This document shows positions 24,301 through 34,567 of a DNA stretch of 64,000 bases, piece by piece (position 1 is the stretch's first letter; every line of letters starts with the position of its first letter). The DNA is from Lepas anatifera. Taxonomy: Eukaryota > Arthropoda > Thecostraca > Lepadidae. The DNA is taken from NCBI GenBank assembly GCA_034440635.1, contig JAOTON010000767.1, positions 496,001 through 560,000 of the forward strand, written 5' to 3'. Under the pieces are notes generated by a model, which worked only from the letters and a program-made list of their open reading frames with translations, had not been told where the DNA came from and did no database searches. A program made the translations under genes and the position numbers.

Positions 24301-25565
24301 CCGCCTCTTTCCACCATCTGTTGACACATCGTTCTGTATCACTGGCGCCTCCATAATGAATCATTGGTGCCTGTTCTTTGCTCCACCGGCGCCTTCATTT
24401 CCAGCCGTGGGCTCATCGGGAGCGCCCCCACATTTCGACAAACCGCTCTGTCTGGCGGCACTCATGGTACACATTGGTGATTTTCTTTCGCTCCATTGGT
24501 GCCCCCACACTTCACTATAGGCGCCCACATATTTCTGCTGATTGTTTGATGAATCATTGGTATCTTACTTTTGCTCTATCGGCGCCCAACCACATCCCCC
24601 ACCACGCGCCATTATTGGCGCCCCAACTTTGACAGCATGCCCTGTGCCTCCATGGTGCATGATGGGTGCCTGTCGTTAGCTCCATGAACGCACCAACACA
24701 TCCCTGCCAGAAACCCCATGCAGCTTCTCTTTACTTTGAATTTCCTGCATCCCAAACGTGGCCCGTTGTCTTACCAGCGCCTCCCCTTGACAGCTCCCAC
24801 AAATTTCACTGAATGCGAGTACTCCCCAAGCTGTATCACCGGAAACTCCAAACTTCAGCTTCGGTGTCTCCTTGATTGCCAAATTGCGCCGTCAGCGCTC
24901 TTCCCATGCATTGCCTTCTCCTCCCTGTTGCCCAACCAGTGCCCTGTTCGTGTACCCCTCTTCTACCCTGTTTTTACCCTACCAGTGTCCCTATGATGGA
25001 TTATTTGCTCCCACAGACGCTACACTGACGTTTCCAAGCCTATGTGCTGCAGGCGCCCCTTGCCTGCACCATCGGTATCCATAACTCCAGTCTCAGTATC
25101 ACCTCGGTGAAGTATCAGCGTCCCCCCGATGCACTATCACCATTACCATCCCTCGCCCGAAAGCCCAAATAACTAACTGACTAACTCACCACACTTCCCC
25201 CGGCTATAGACCACCGGCGTCCCACAGGGTGTACCACTGTACCACACTGAACTTTTGGCACTCCCATGCTGCATCACCGCTGGACTCATTTATATACCTA
25301 AGCACTCCCTCATATATGATGCCCCTGGGTCACTAATAGGCGTCACACTTCAACGTGGACCACCCTCATCGATTTTTTGACGCCCTCTTCTTGTGGTTAG
25401 GCGCCCATATTTCACGATTGGCCGCCCTTTTCAGCTCTAGAGCGCCCCACTGCAACATGGACCACCCGTGCCTACCTTTGGCCGCCCTCTTCTGCATGAT
25501 TGTTCTCCTGTTCTCCACTATTGACCGCTCCTTTGCAGATCTAGGGCGCCTGACTTCAATGTGGA
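21365..25565. repeat. L3 satellite, left block (GGCGCCCCCA type, higher-order)
   Basis: This is about 4.2 kb of units carrying GGCGCCCC(C/A) every 20-45 bp, grouped into larger repeats. The phrase ATGGTGCAGCATTGATGTC recurs near 21693, 21955, 22328, 22578, 22872, 23127, 23388 and 23938, with several intervals close to 255-262 bp. The array decays towards 25.5 kb and continues beyond the foldback element at 30964-31620. Frames up to about 200 codons stay open in several phases, but their products are pure repeat translations. Confidence 0.9.
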
Positions 25566-26697
25566 CTTCTCATTAGACCAAGTCGTCAGAAAATAATTTC
25601 CGATTTCGAATTAAGAGTACTGATATTATTATGTCATGATATGTTGTAAACATGATGCAAGCAAAACAAATCCGATGAATTTAAGTTTAATGGGCGCGGA
25701 ACGGCCTTTTCTGAAGGCATGTTTTCAGTAGGATGGCGTTGAAGTCTCCATTGACTTCACAATGCATTGTTGTCAGTATCCTTGCAGCACGGTAACTTGG
25801 TTACCAACATCAAAACGTTGGATCTTTTTGTAGCCAGGCGGATGCACTGGATACCTGGGCAGCTGCCGAGAGGCCAAGGCACCCTCTGGTCCCTTCCTGG
25901 TCACCCCTTGTATTGAAGATAGGGGGATTTCTCGACTTTTGAACCTTAACAACTTTGCCAATTGTTGACGTTTAAAGGGAATGTGGCGCCTTGGTCGAAT
26001 CCTGGAATTTAGTGTAATTAGGGATACTTTTAGCCAAAAATCATGGAACCATCCCTGATTTCTCTGAAAAAAATTTACAATAAGCTCAATATTTTTATTT
26101 TTAAAATGCGCCTCTAGGGGAAAAAATAAATATCTCCCTGTAGATTATGTCATGATGTGGTAACCACTACCATATTCAATAGGCTTCAAAGGCTTCGATT
26201 AGCTTATACTCACCGTGACGTCAGCATATGTCGGCACACCAACAACTGACAACTGTGGCCTGCTGCTCAGGGTGCATGAGGGCTACATTTCAGGTAGGTT
26301 TTAGCTTTTATCTACGGAAGCTTCGAGCAGAGCTGCAAAAAATCTCAAATCTGTCGGGCACTTTCGAAAAAACCTCCAAATCTGTCGGGTGGTTAGGATA
26401 GGACTATTAAAATTGTCTAAAACCCATTCAATTGGTAAAATGTTCCTACTCTTTTTCCACATTCTTAATAGAAAATACTAAAATTAGCATAAAAAACTTC
26501 AAGTTTGGCACCAATGGATATCATTATCCTTATTTTTGTGCTCTGATCCTTATATGTGTGATATCCTTATTTTTCGTGCTCTGAAGCCGCCTATGGAAAA
26601 TCTAAGTGGAATGACACAAGTCTATTAATTTTCAAAACTCTAGAACTGAGACTGTTCTTCGGGTTTTCAATTATCAGACACGCTCAGGAAATTAAGG

Positions 26698-26916
26698 TTA
26701 TCGGCAGAAACCTATAACAAATTGAATACCGAACCACCAATTCCCATTTTCTGGAGTCACCATTGGTAAAGGAAATTTATTATTGGATGTAATTTGAGAT
26801 TTGTGGACGTACAGCATACAAATAGTGTGTGTCAAAGTCAGCTCGACTGGGTCTTGAATAAGACTCAGTCTTGAATTCAGATGATTTAGGTCACAGGTGG
26901 AAATATACAATAACAT
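26698..26916 (-). CDS. Conserved 72-codon frame in element ZF copy 2, function unknown
   Basis: This is the counterpart of 8677-8895 in copy 1, with the same length and only a few substitutions. No domain is recognised. It is listed because both copies keep it open; it may equally be chance. Confidence 0.2.
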   Translation of the reverse strand: MLLYISTCDLNHLNSRLSLIQDPVELTLTHTICMLYVHKSQITSNNKFPLPMVTPENGNWWFGIQFVIGFCR

Positions 26917-27911
26917 GAAAAGCAGCTCCCCTTTTTCAGTCCTCTGCAGCCGCCATTGACAAAAAATGCTGCACTAGAATGAGAATAAGTGATATTTTGT
27001 TATTATGTTACATAGTCCAGCCCAGAATACTTAAAAAATATAGTTTGCAATGGAAGAAAGCTGACCTGGTTCCCATACCATGCGGTTACTTATGCCAGCT
27101 TCTGCAGATTTTCATGATTTCAGTTTTTTGGAGGTGGGAGGGGGTAATTTGGAAGGAACCCCCAAAATTTATATATGGATTTTGCTCTGATGGCCAGACA
27201 AACAAGATTGGAGGGGTACGTTTTTGATATTCGAAAGTGTTTTTAAGGATCATGGCTACTTGTAGTTGAATACAAACATGTACTATTAGCTTTCCATGAC
27301 TTTAAATGCATGTTTACATGAAAAATCCTAAATTTTGAAGCTGTTGGCTATCTCAAAGTTTTTCATGCATTGCCGTGCTCATTTCCATGAGGGTACGTGG
27401 TTTAGGATCTGAAGTTCATGAGGCTAATAAATAACCTTAAGTCAGTTAGATAGTAAATGTCAAATAAATATCATGTTTCTAAGGAAGTTAAGAGTAAAAG
27501 GAATGAGTAAAGGTAAAGGTTGCACTAGGCTGTGTTTTTGTTATATCTTTGTCCCCTTGACATAGATCATAGGCATATTTAGGTAAGTGAATAAAATGAA
27601 ATAGGAGAAATAGTTTGGTACTTAAAACTCAAATTAATGTGGAAAGGTGAAGAGTTTTGTTTCTTTGGCATCTACAAATCCACTGATGAAGGTATGCAAC
27701 TTTTGTGGTTAATTCTGGACAAACAGGCATTGGATTTAAAAGAAGATGGAAGGGAAAATCAAATGTTTTAGTCTAATTTGACCAGTCTGCTGGTAAAATT
27801 CATTTTTCCCTTATTTATATCATTTAAAATTATTGATCAACAGTGAGCATAACATACTGTGTGGAAATAAATGTAAGCTGCCGAAATTACAACGAACACC
27901 ACATCACTTAC

Positions 27912-28140
27912 TTCTTTGTTTTCTCCCCACACTGTTCTGATCTGCCCGCTGTTTGATCCATGCTTCAAAACGACCTCCTTGGCCAAAACCACTGTTCCTG
28001 AACTTGCAGGGCAGCCCAGAATGCTTGATTCGCTGATGCTCCTTAAAAAAACGTTTCTCGCCAAAATACCCACATCCCTCAAATCCACATTTAAGCTTGA
28101 CACGGGACGGTGGAAGGGGCTTCAGCTTAATCGGAGCCAT
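27912..28140 (-). CDS. Putative zinc-finger exon of element ZF (partial)
   Basis: The minus-strand frame starts MAPIKLKPLPPSRVKLK, followed by a C2H2-like finger: Cys at residues 18 and 23, His at 35 and 40 (spacing C-x4-C-x11-H-x4-H). A basic tail follows. The frame meets AGAA|GTAAGTG, a strong splice donor (GTAAGT at 27906-27911 on the minus strand), and would otherwise stop a few codons later. So this may be a 5' exon of a spliced element gene encoding a DNA-binding N-terminus, or a host exon captured by the element. The downstream exons were not identified. In copy 1 the finger is frameshifted. Confidence 0.45.
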
Positions 28141-28330
28141 TTATCAGCCCTTCAACTATGACGATGAAATCCAGGCTCAACCAGTTTACTCAAGATGTAT
28201 ACCAAAGTAATGCAAGAGAAAAATAATCAAAAACACAACCAGGGCCTTGGCCTTCGCCATATCCACAAGGCAACACACCAAACCGCAGGGCTGCTTTTCT
28301 TCAAACCAAAAATACCTTTTACACCGGCTT

Positions 28331-28368
28331 TGCCGCAAGGGCGCTGTTCAAACAGCGCCCTTGCGGCA
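28331..28368. repeat. Perfect 18-bp hairpin in element ZF copy 2
   Basis: TGCCGCAAGGGCGCTGTT and its exact complement are separated by CA. A second hairpin (28441-28498, arms CGGCCTGTCGGGCC) follows within about 70 bp and carries the CTGTCGGGC motif of the element termini. This subterminal structure may be a transposase-binding region. Confidence 0.88.
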
Positions 28369-28970
28369 GCGTTGAGCGTACTTCCAAACGAAGGAAACGA
28401 AGGAAAAAAACTGTTTTGCCTGTCGCCTTTACCTTTACGGCGGCCTGTCGGGCCAAGCTGTCGCGTGCTATGGAATACAAATCGGGCCCGACAGGCCGGT
28501 GAAGGAATTTTTCCAGCAGAGGATTTTCTGGTTGACGTTTAAAAGGCCCTCTGTGCATAACGCCCTCTATTCAAAGGTTCCTCGATTCATAAGTCCCTCG
28601 AAAAGACCCTCTGTGCATAAGCCCTCGATTTTCCATCGGTTCTTGCCGCACACTGGCTTGATATGGGAGAGGTGCAAATTCATGAAAAACTTGTTGAGTG
28701 AAAGAGGTGACAATTATAATATTGAGTTTTTTTAGAACAAAAAATATTTTCTGCTTCCTTTTAAGATTTTTTTCTCACAGATTGTAAGATCTGTCGCAAG
28801 ACCATACCGTGCCCTAAAATCTGTCGGGCACTTTATGACCCGAGAGCCCGACTTTTTGCAGCTCTGTCTTCGAGTTTCAAGACAAATGAGATATTGAGTA
28901 CCGGGTTTTCCGGCATGCTTTACAACTTGGCTATCTTAGTCAAAATCACGTTATAAAGGTGCCAAATTCT

Positions 28971-29130
28971 CTTTAACAACGCACCAATCTTTTGAATTAT
29001 ACGGTGTCGCCAACTCTCATCCTGTTGGGAGGGATAGTCAGGTTGTCCTCATTCACTGTCCTTGCCGGGGATTGGAACCCGGAACCTATGGTGCAGGACA
29101 CAGATGTGCTGCCTACTGCAACACAGCACC
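28971..29130 (-). repeat. tRNA-derived SINE in left foldback arm
   Basis: On the minus strand: B box GGGTTCCAATCCC, the shared GAGAGTTGGCGACACCGTAT block and a TTAAAG-type tail. It is the mirror copy of 29945-30117 in the other arm, so the SINE was in the ancestral arm before it was duplicated or converted. Confidence 0.8.
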
Positions 29131-29308
29131 CCCCCTTCACACTTAATAACTTTGGCTGGTCAGCTGGTTGAGCTTTTTCTCTAGTTGAGCACCTACTCAG
29201 ATTTGGGTCTGGCTACGAGCGTGGTTTGTATGTGAGACCTTGGAGTAAGACAGTGTAGTAATGTAATAATCAAATGATCAGACTGAAGGCTGAAGGTATG
29301 CTATCCTG

Positions 29309-29773
29309 TGCTCACTCTGAGCCTTCCTGCCGAGGAGATCAAGATGTTCCAGACTACTTCCATGGAAGTTGTTGACTTACTCGTTCATGGTCGGGGCGTG
29401 GAACTGTGTGTGAAGGAGGTAACGGCCGGTTCCGAGGCTGTGTTCGAATAGACATGAGGGATGGGTTCATCAGGGCTAGGCTTACTCACAGGCAGATGAC
29501 CGGCAAAGTGAGGCCCGAGAAAGACCACGCAATGGTCTGCTTATAGAAGCAATTGATAACAAGTAAAGCTTATGTCTAATGTACTACGGAGTCGATGTGT
29601 ATTTTGTGATGTGTGTAGGATATTTGAGTGCCAGGTCATCTGCAAATATATGATGTTGATTAAGACATACTCACAGCATTAAGCTTGCGTCAAACAAATA
29701 AATACGGCAAACAAATCTAATTAATCTTCAATCCGGTTTCTGTCAGAACTGTGTGTCTCAAAATGCCCAAGTC
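29309..29773. other. Unique spacer of the foldback element
   Basis: About 465 bp between the two arms, without a recognised gene or repeat. A short coding frame is not supported. Confidence 0.55.
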
Positions 29774-29944
29774 GCAGGATAGCATACCTACAGCCCCCAG
29801 TCTGATCATGTGGTTATTACGTTACTACACTGTCCTACTCCAAGGTCTCACATACAAACCACCCTCATAGCCACACCCAAATCTGAGTAGGTGCTCAACT
29901 AGAGAAAAAGCTCAACCAGATGACCAGCCAAGGTTATTAAGGGT

Positions 29945-30117
29945 GGTGAGGAAGGAGAGAGTGCTGTGTTGCAGTAGGCAGCACTTCTGTGTCCTGCACC
30001 ATAGGTTCCGGGTTCCAATCCCCGGCAAGGACAGTGAATGAGGACAACATGACTATCCCTCCCAACAGGATGAGAGTTGGCGACATCGTATAATCCAAGA
30101 GGTTGGTGCGTCGTTAA
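29945..30117 (+). repeat. tRNA-derived SINE in right foldback arm
   Basis: On the plus strand: GTGTTGCAGTAGGCAGCA (A-box region), GGGTTCCAATCCC (B box), GAGAGTTGGCGACATCGTAT (shared 3' block) and GCGTCGTTAAAG tail. It mirrors the copy in the left arm. Confidence 0.8.
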
Positions 30118-30971
30118 AGGGAATGGGGCACCTTTATAACGTGATTTTGACTGACAGCCAAGTTGTAAAACATGCCGGAAAACCCGGTACTCAATATCTT
30201 ATTTGTCTTGAAACTCGAAGCTTCCGCAGATAAAAGCTAAAACCTACCTGTAATGTACCCCTCATGTACCATAAGAAGCAGGCCACAGTTGTCAGTTGTT
30301 GGTGTGACGACATATGCTGACGTCACGGTGATTATCAGCCAATCGAAGCCCTTAAAGCCTATTGAATATGGTAGTGTTTACTAGATCATGACATCATCCA
30401 CTGGCAGATATTTATTTTTCCCGTAGAGGTGAATTTTAAAAATAAAAATATTGAGCTTATTGTACTATTTTCAAGGAAATCATGGACAGTTCCATGATTT
30501 TCCGCTTAAAGTATCCCTAATTACAGTAAATTCCAGGATTCGACCAAGGCGCCACGTTCCCTTTAAACGTCAACAACTGCCAAAGTTGTTAATGTTCAAA
30601 ACTCGAGAAACCCCTATCTTCAAAACAAGAGGGTGACCAGGAGAGGGCCAGAGGGTGCCTAGGCCTCTCAGCAGCTGCCCGGGTATCCAGTGCATCCGCC
30701 TGGCTACAAATAGATCCGACGTTTTGATGTTGGTAACCAAGTTACCGTGCTGCAAGGATACTGACAACAATGCATTGTGAAGACAATGGAGACTTCAACG
30801 CCGTCCTACTGAAAACATGCCTTCAGAAAAAGCCGTTCCGCGCCCATTAAACGTAGATTCATCGGATTTGTTTTGCTTGCATCATGTTTGCAACATATCA
30901 TGAGATAATAAAATTACTACTATTAATCCGAAATCGGAAATTATTTTCTGACGACCTGGTCTACTCCTCAT

Positions 30972-31620
30972 TCACCTCCGGACGCCCTCTATTTTATGGT
31001 TGGGGACCCCATTTTTCACGTTTGGCCACCCTTTTTCAGCGCTTGGCGGACCTCTGCGACGTGTACCACCGTCATTTACCTACAGGCGCCCTTAACTTTG
31101 TGACTGGGCTCCCCGTTTTCACAATTGACCCGCTTTTCAGCCCTAGGGTGCCCCACTGCAACGTGGACTGCCCTCATCCATTTTAAGCCGCTCTCTTCTG
31201 TATAATTGCGCGCACCTTCTCCACTGCTGGCCGCTCTTGTGCAGCTTTAGAGCACCCCACTTCACCGTGGACTGCCCTCATTCACCTCTGGCCGCCATCC
31301 GCATTGTGGTTCAGAACCCCTATATCATGATTGACCGTCCCTTTTAGCTCTAAAGCGGCCCACCGTAAAATTGATCGCTCTGATCCACTTTTGACTGCCC
31401 GCTAGTGCATGATTGCGCGCCCATTTTCGACAATTGTCTGTTCTTTCTTAGCCTTGGGGCGCCCCACTTTTACGTGTACCGCCTTCAACTTCGGATGTCC
31501 TCTACTTTGTGTTCGGGTGCTCCAATTTCACGATTAACCGCTCTTTTTCAGCCTTAGGGCATCCCACTGCAACATGGCACTACCATAGCACATGGACAGC
31601 TCTCAGCTTTGAGTGGTAAC
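30972..31620. repeat. L3 satellite, right block (decayed GGCGCCC type)
   Basis: This continues the array interrupted by the foldback element: units with GGCCGCCCT, GGCGCCC, CACTGCAACGTGGAC and TTTTCAGC phrases, which are also found just left of the insertion (25380-25560). It fades into non-repetitive sequence near 31.6 kb. Confidence 0.75.
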
Positions 31621-34563
31621 AATTGCCCCGAGTTCTTTTAATGTATGCTTTGGGTATCGATTGGTGTCATTTTGCTCCGTTACCACGCAGGATCCCCCAG
31701 GGTGCATTCATGCCCATCCGATGTGTGTGGTCGTGTGCCTGTCCAATATGTGGTTGTGTCGTCTTTTGCAACAAGAATATGCTACGATGGAATAAAGGGG
31801 ACTGGTAAAAGTAATGTTTCTTGTGAAGCAAATTTTGAGCACATATACCAATATCCCTTAAATGTGTTTAAAAAAACATTCCGGATCTATTGATAACCCT
31901 ATAAGCGGTTGACTTCGATCATTTAATTATTTTGCCGAGGTTTTTTTCGCAGTGCCACTAATGAAAGGCTGTGTCCAGACAGCAATGCGAAATTCCCACG
32001 TCATCTGTGTAAGAAAAACATTGAGGGCTCGGCAGGAGGCACCTGCATAATTTTGGTTGCGTCTTCTCCCACATGTTTGTAAACAGCAAAAAGTTTCGCC
32101 TTATGTAGAATATTATGGATTTATCACTATCCACTCTGCGCAGACAGGGTAAACTGCAACGACTGCTTCGCAAAATCTCCAACGGCCGTCTCTGCGTAAA
32201 TTCTGCTTCAAAACGTAATCCAGGTAGAAGTTGCCCTGTTTACTTGTTGCTTATTTAACTAGAGGCACTTTGAGAAATTCTTCCTTTTCTTGTCAATGTG
32301 TTTTTTTAATCGGCACTTTTTCAAATGGCATCACAAATACGCAAAATTAGCATCACAAAGATCCATGATACCAAAGGCTGATCCCCAAATGGTAGTCTGA
32401 CCGCCCCCGGAGACTTCGCTTCCCTCTTATCGAAATCCTGGATCGTCCATGTACCCAGCCCTCTCGGTTGTTGATCAGTGATAGATAAGCTCGGTCAGTG
32501 TTGATCAGGTGCAATCTCTAACATCATCACCTTGGATAGGTTGAGTTTGCGGTCGGTTGATAGAGCTGGAAAATGCCTAGGTGATCGGGGAAGGAGAGTT
32601 TATTGGGTAATGGAACTATAGTAGGGAGGAACAGAAACGTAGTAAAGGGGTGGAGCGGCTAGCACAGTCGCATGAGAGGCACCCGAAGGGAAAAGATCGC
32701 GCGAAGGGGCAGCCGGGCTACGCCAATCTATGACCAACCGTAAACCTCGGGGACCAGCATGACTTGCTGTTACAAGCGTGACCCTCTGCGGCAAGCGACA
32801 CCCTATATGTGACCGTCAGGGTCCCCAAGGGGCAGAAGAACACTCTTTAATCGGGTGGGTCACCTGTTTTCAACAGGGCCCTCTGTGACAAGCATGACCA
32901 GTACATCATTCCGTGGTCGGCAGGGCCCAATGCAGTCAGAAGAGCCTTCTGTCTGCCACCGAGAAACCGAGAATGCCCTCTGTGCCAGCGGGGATGCTGT
33001 GACAAGTAGGGCCGTCTACGGTCAGCAGGTCCTTTGGGACCAGGAGTCTCCTCGTTATCAATAGGGCAATCTTAGGTCAACAGGGATCTCTTTAACTAAC
33101 AGATCTTTCGGTCGCAGTCAGGGCCATGTCTTGCCAGCATGCTTTTTTGTCGGACAGGGCGATACCTCCGGTGACCATAAGAGGACTCTGTATCGTAAAT
33201 ATATATATATATTTGGAACTGAACGCACGGTCTATAAAAAGGGCACTCCGGGACCAACAGGTCTTTCCGTGCCCAGTAAGGCCTGCCATATTCTTGTGGA
33301 AGGTCATGAGGTGACCTGAGGTCTAATCGAGAAGCCGCTGGGCCCCCTGCATCCAGGCGGGTAACCATCCATGACGGTCTTTGACTGCTGTGAGTGGGAC
33401 TGGTGGGACCCTTAAATCCATTAGGATCTAAATCTGCCAGTTAGCGAACCCCTGGAGAAAGCCGGAAAGTGTACAAGTGTACACTGTGAACGACTTTGAG
33501 TTCACTTTGGTCAGTCGAGGGTCCTATGTGGCTGCCATAGCACAGCGAAGACAGGCCAACGGCCAAAATCTGGTTATAGCTAGTTATAGTTCCTGCAAAA
33601 ATTCAGGTGGATGCCGTTGAGGGAGACACAAACACATTTTTCCGAGTTGATCGCTGATGTGGAGTATCCCTAAACTGGGCCTTTGCTTGGGGCCGTATTC
33701 TGATGCCGAGAGTACATAAGAATGGGCGCACGCACGTCGATATTTTATTCTGATTTCCAGCCTGCACCCACACTGCGCAGGTGGGGTCAAATCAGCATTG
33801 TGATCGTAGTGCGCACATTAGATCAGTATGCTGATATTCTGCGTAGACTAGGTCGGTACTGGTCCCTGTGCATCCCGGGTATGCTTGTCCTACGTCGAGC
33901 GTGGCTACGCACGGAAGAAGGTCAAAATACCACATTGGAATACGACAAGTTGCTTGTCTCAGTCAAGTCTTAGGAGGGCATTATATTAGAATATAGCCTT
34001 AGAAAGGTTTACAATAACTGGGGTCTTGAAGTAAGCCAAGGTCCATGAACTTAAGTAATAGATCCTTCGTGGCTGGCTAGCTCAGATTGAAGGGATCTGG
34101 GATCACTGCTCTGACCTAGTGGTTTATTAGACCCTTATGGCTAGTTAAGGCCCTGTGTGCTAATCATCATCATATAAGCAAAATCAGTAGTCCATGTAAC
34201 CATCATGGGGCTTCCCAAAGTGTATCGGGATTTGATCTGACATGTCCTGTAGAAACCTAATCCCCAATGACAAACATGGGCTCATTGAACGAGACGGGCC
34301 TATTCTAAACATTTCTTGGTCTTCTTCAAACTGTTTAAGACTTCTGAAGATAATTTTGATCATTGATTGGGGAGAAAATAGTCCCCATGCAGTCTCCCCG
34401 GGTCCCAAAGTGTCTTTACTAACCGTTGGTTCCAGTGCACAATGAAATAAACGCCAAAGAGATACATTCACTTTTTACCACTCCTGAGATGTATTTTAGA
34501 TCCATTCAAAGCCATGATCTTCCCTCATTTTTTTAAAAAGAAAATATGAAACTAATTACCTCT
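31621..34563. other. Interior of L3, no gene recognised
   Basis: The short frames near 31613-31893 and 32600-34471 have no recognisable domain. About 32740-33110 shows weak periodicity of phrases like CAGGGCCCTCTGTGACAAG, possibly another decayed satellite. A short (TA)n tract lies at about 33198-33215. Confidence 0.45.
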
Positions 34564-34567
34564 TTGA

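Larger units (their letters stand above)
26328..28866. mobile_element. Nest level 5: hAT-like element ZF, copy 2 (2539 bp)
   Basis: It has the same termini as copy 1 (CAGAGCTGCAAAAA). The flanks GCTTCGAG (26320-26327) and TCTTCGAG (28867-28874) match at 7 of 8. The other arm of the foldback element (about 30210-30225) contains the same site once, uninterrupted, so it acts as an internal empty site proving the insertion point. Subterminal CTGTCGGGC repeats, a perfect 18-bp hairpin (28331-28368) and a 14-bp hairpin (28441-28498) lie near the right end. Relative to copy 1 there is a short extra CCCTCTGTGCATAA duplication near 28605. Confidence 0.93.
25574..30963. mobile_element. Nest level 4: large inverted-repeat (foldback-type) element
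   Basis: Two arms of about 1.2 kb (25574-29308 minus the inner hAT element, and about 29774-30963) are inverted copies, over 85% identical by eye, around a unique spacer of about 465 bp. The outer ends read TAGACCAAGTCGTCAG and the complement of TAGACCAGGTCGTCAG. The flanks CTTCTCAT (25566-25573) and CTCCTCAT (30964-30971) match at 7 of 8. Both flanks are L3 satellite. Each arm carries one SINE copy and one TGACGTCA site. Very long inverted repeats with 8-bp duplications fit foldback or MULE-like elements; the superfamily is not settled. No transposase is recognised. Confidence 0.85.
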
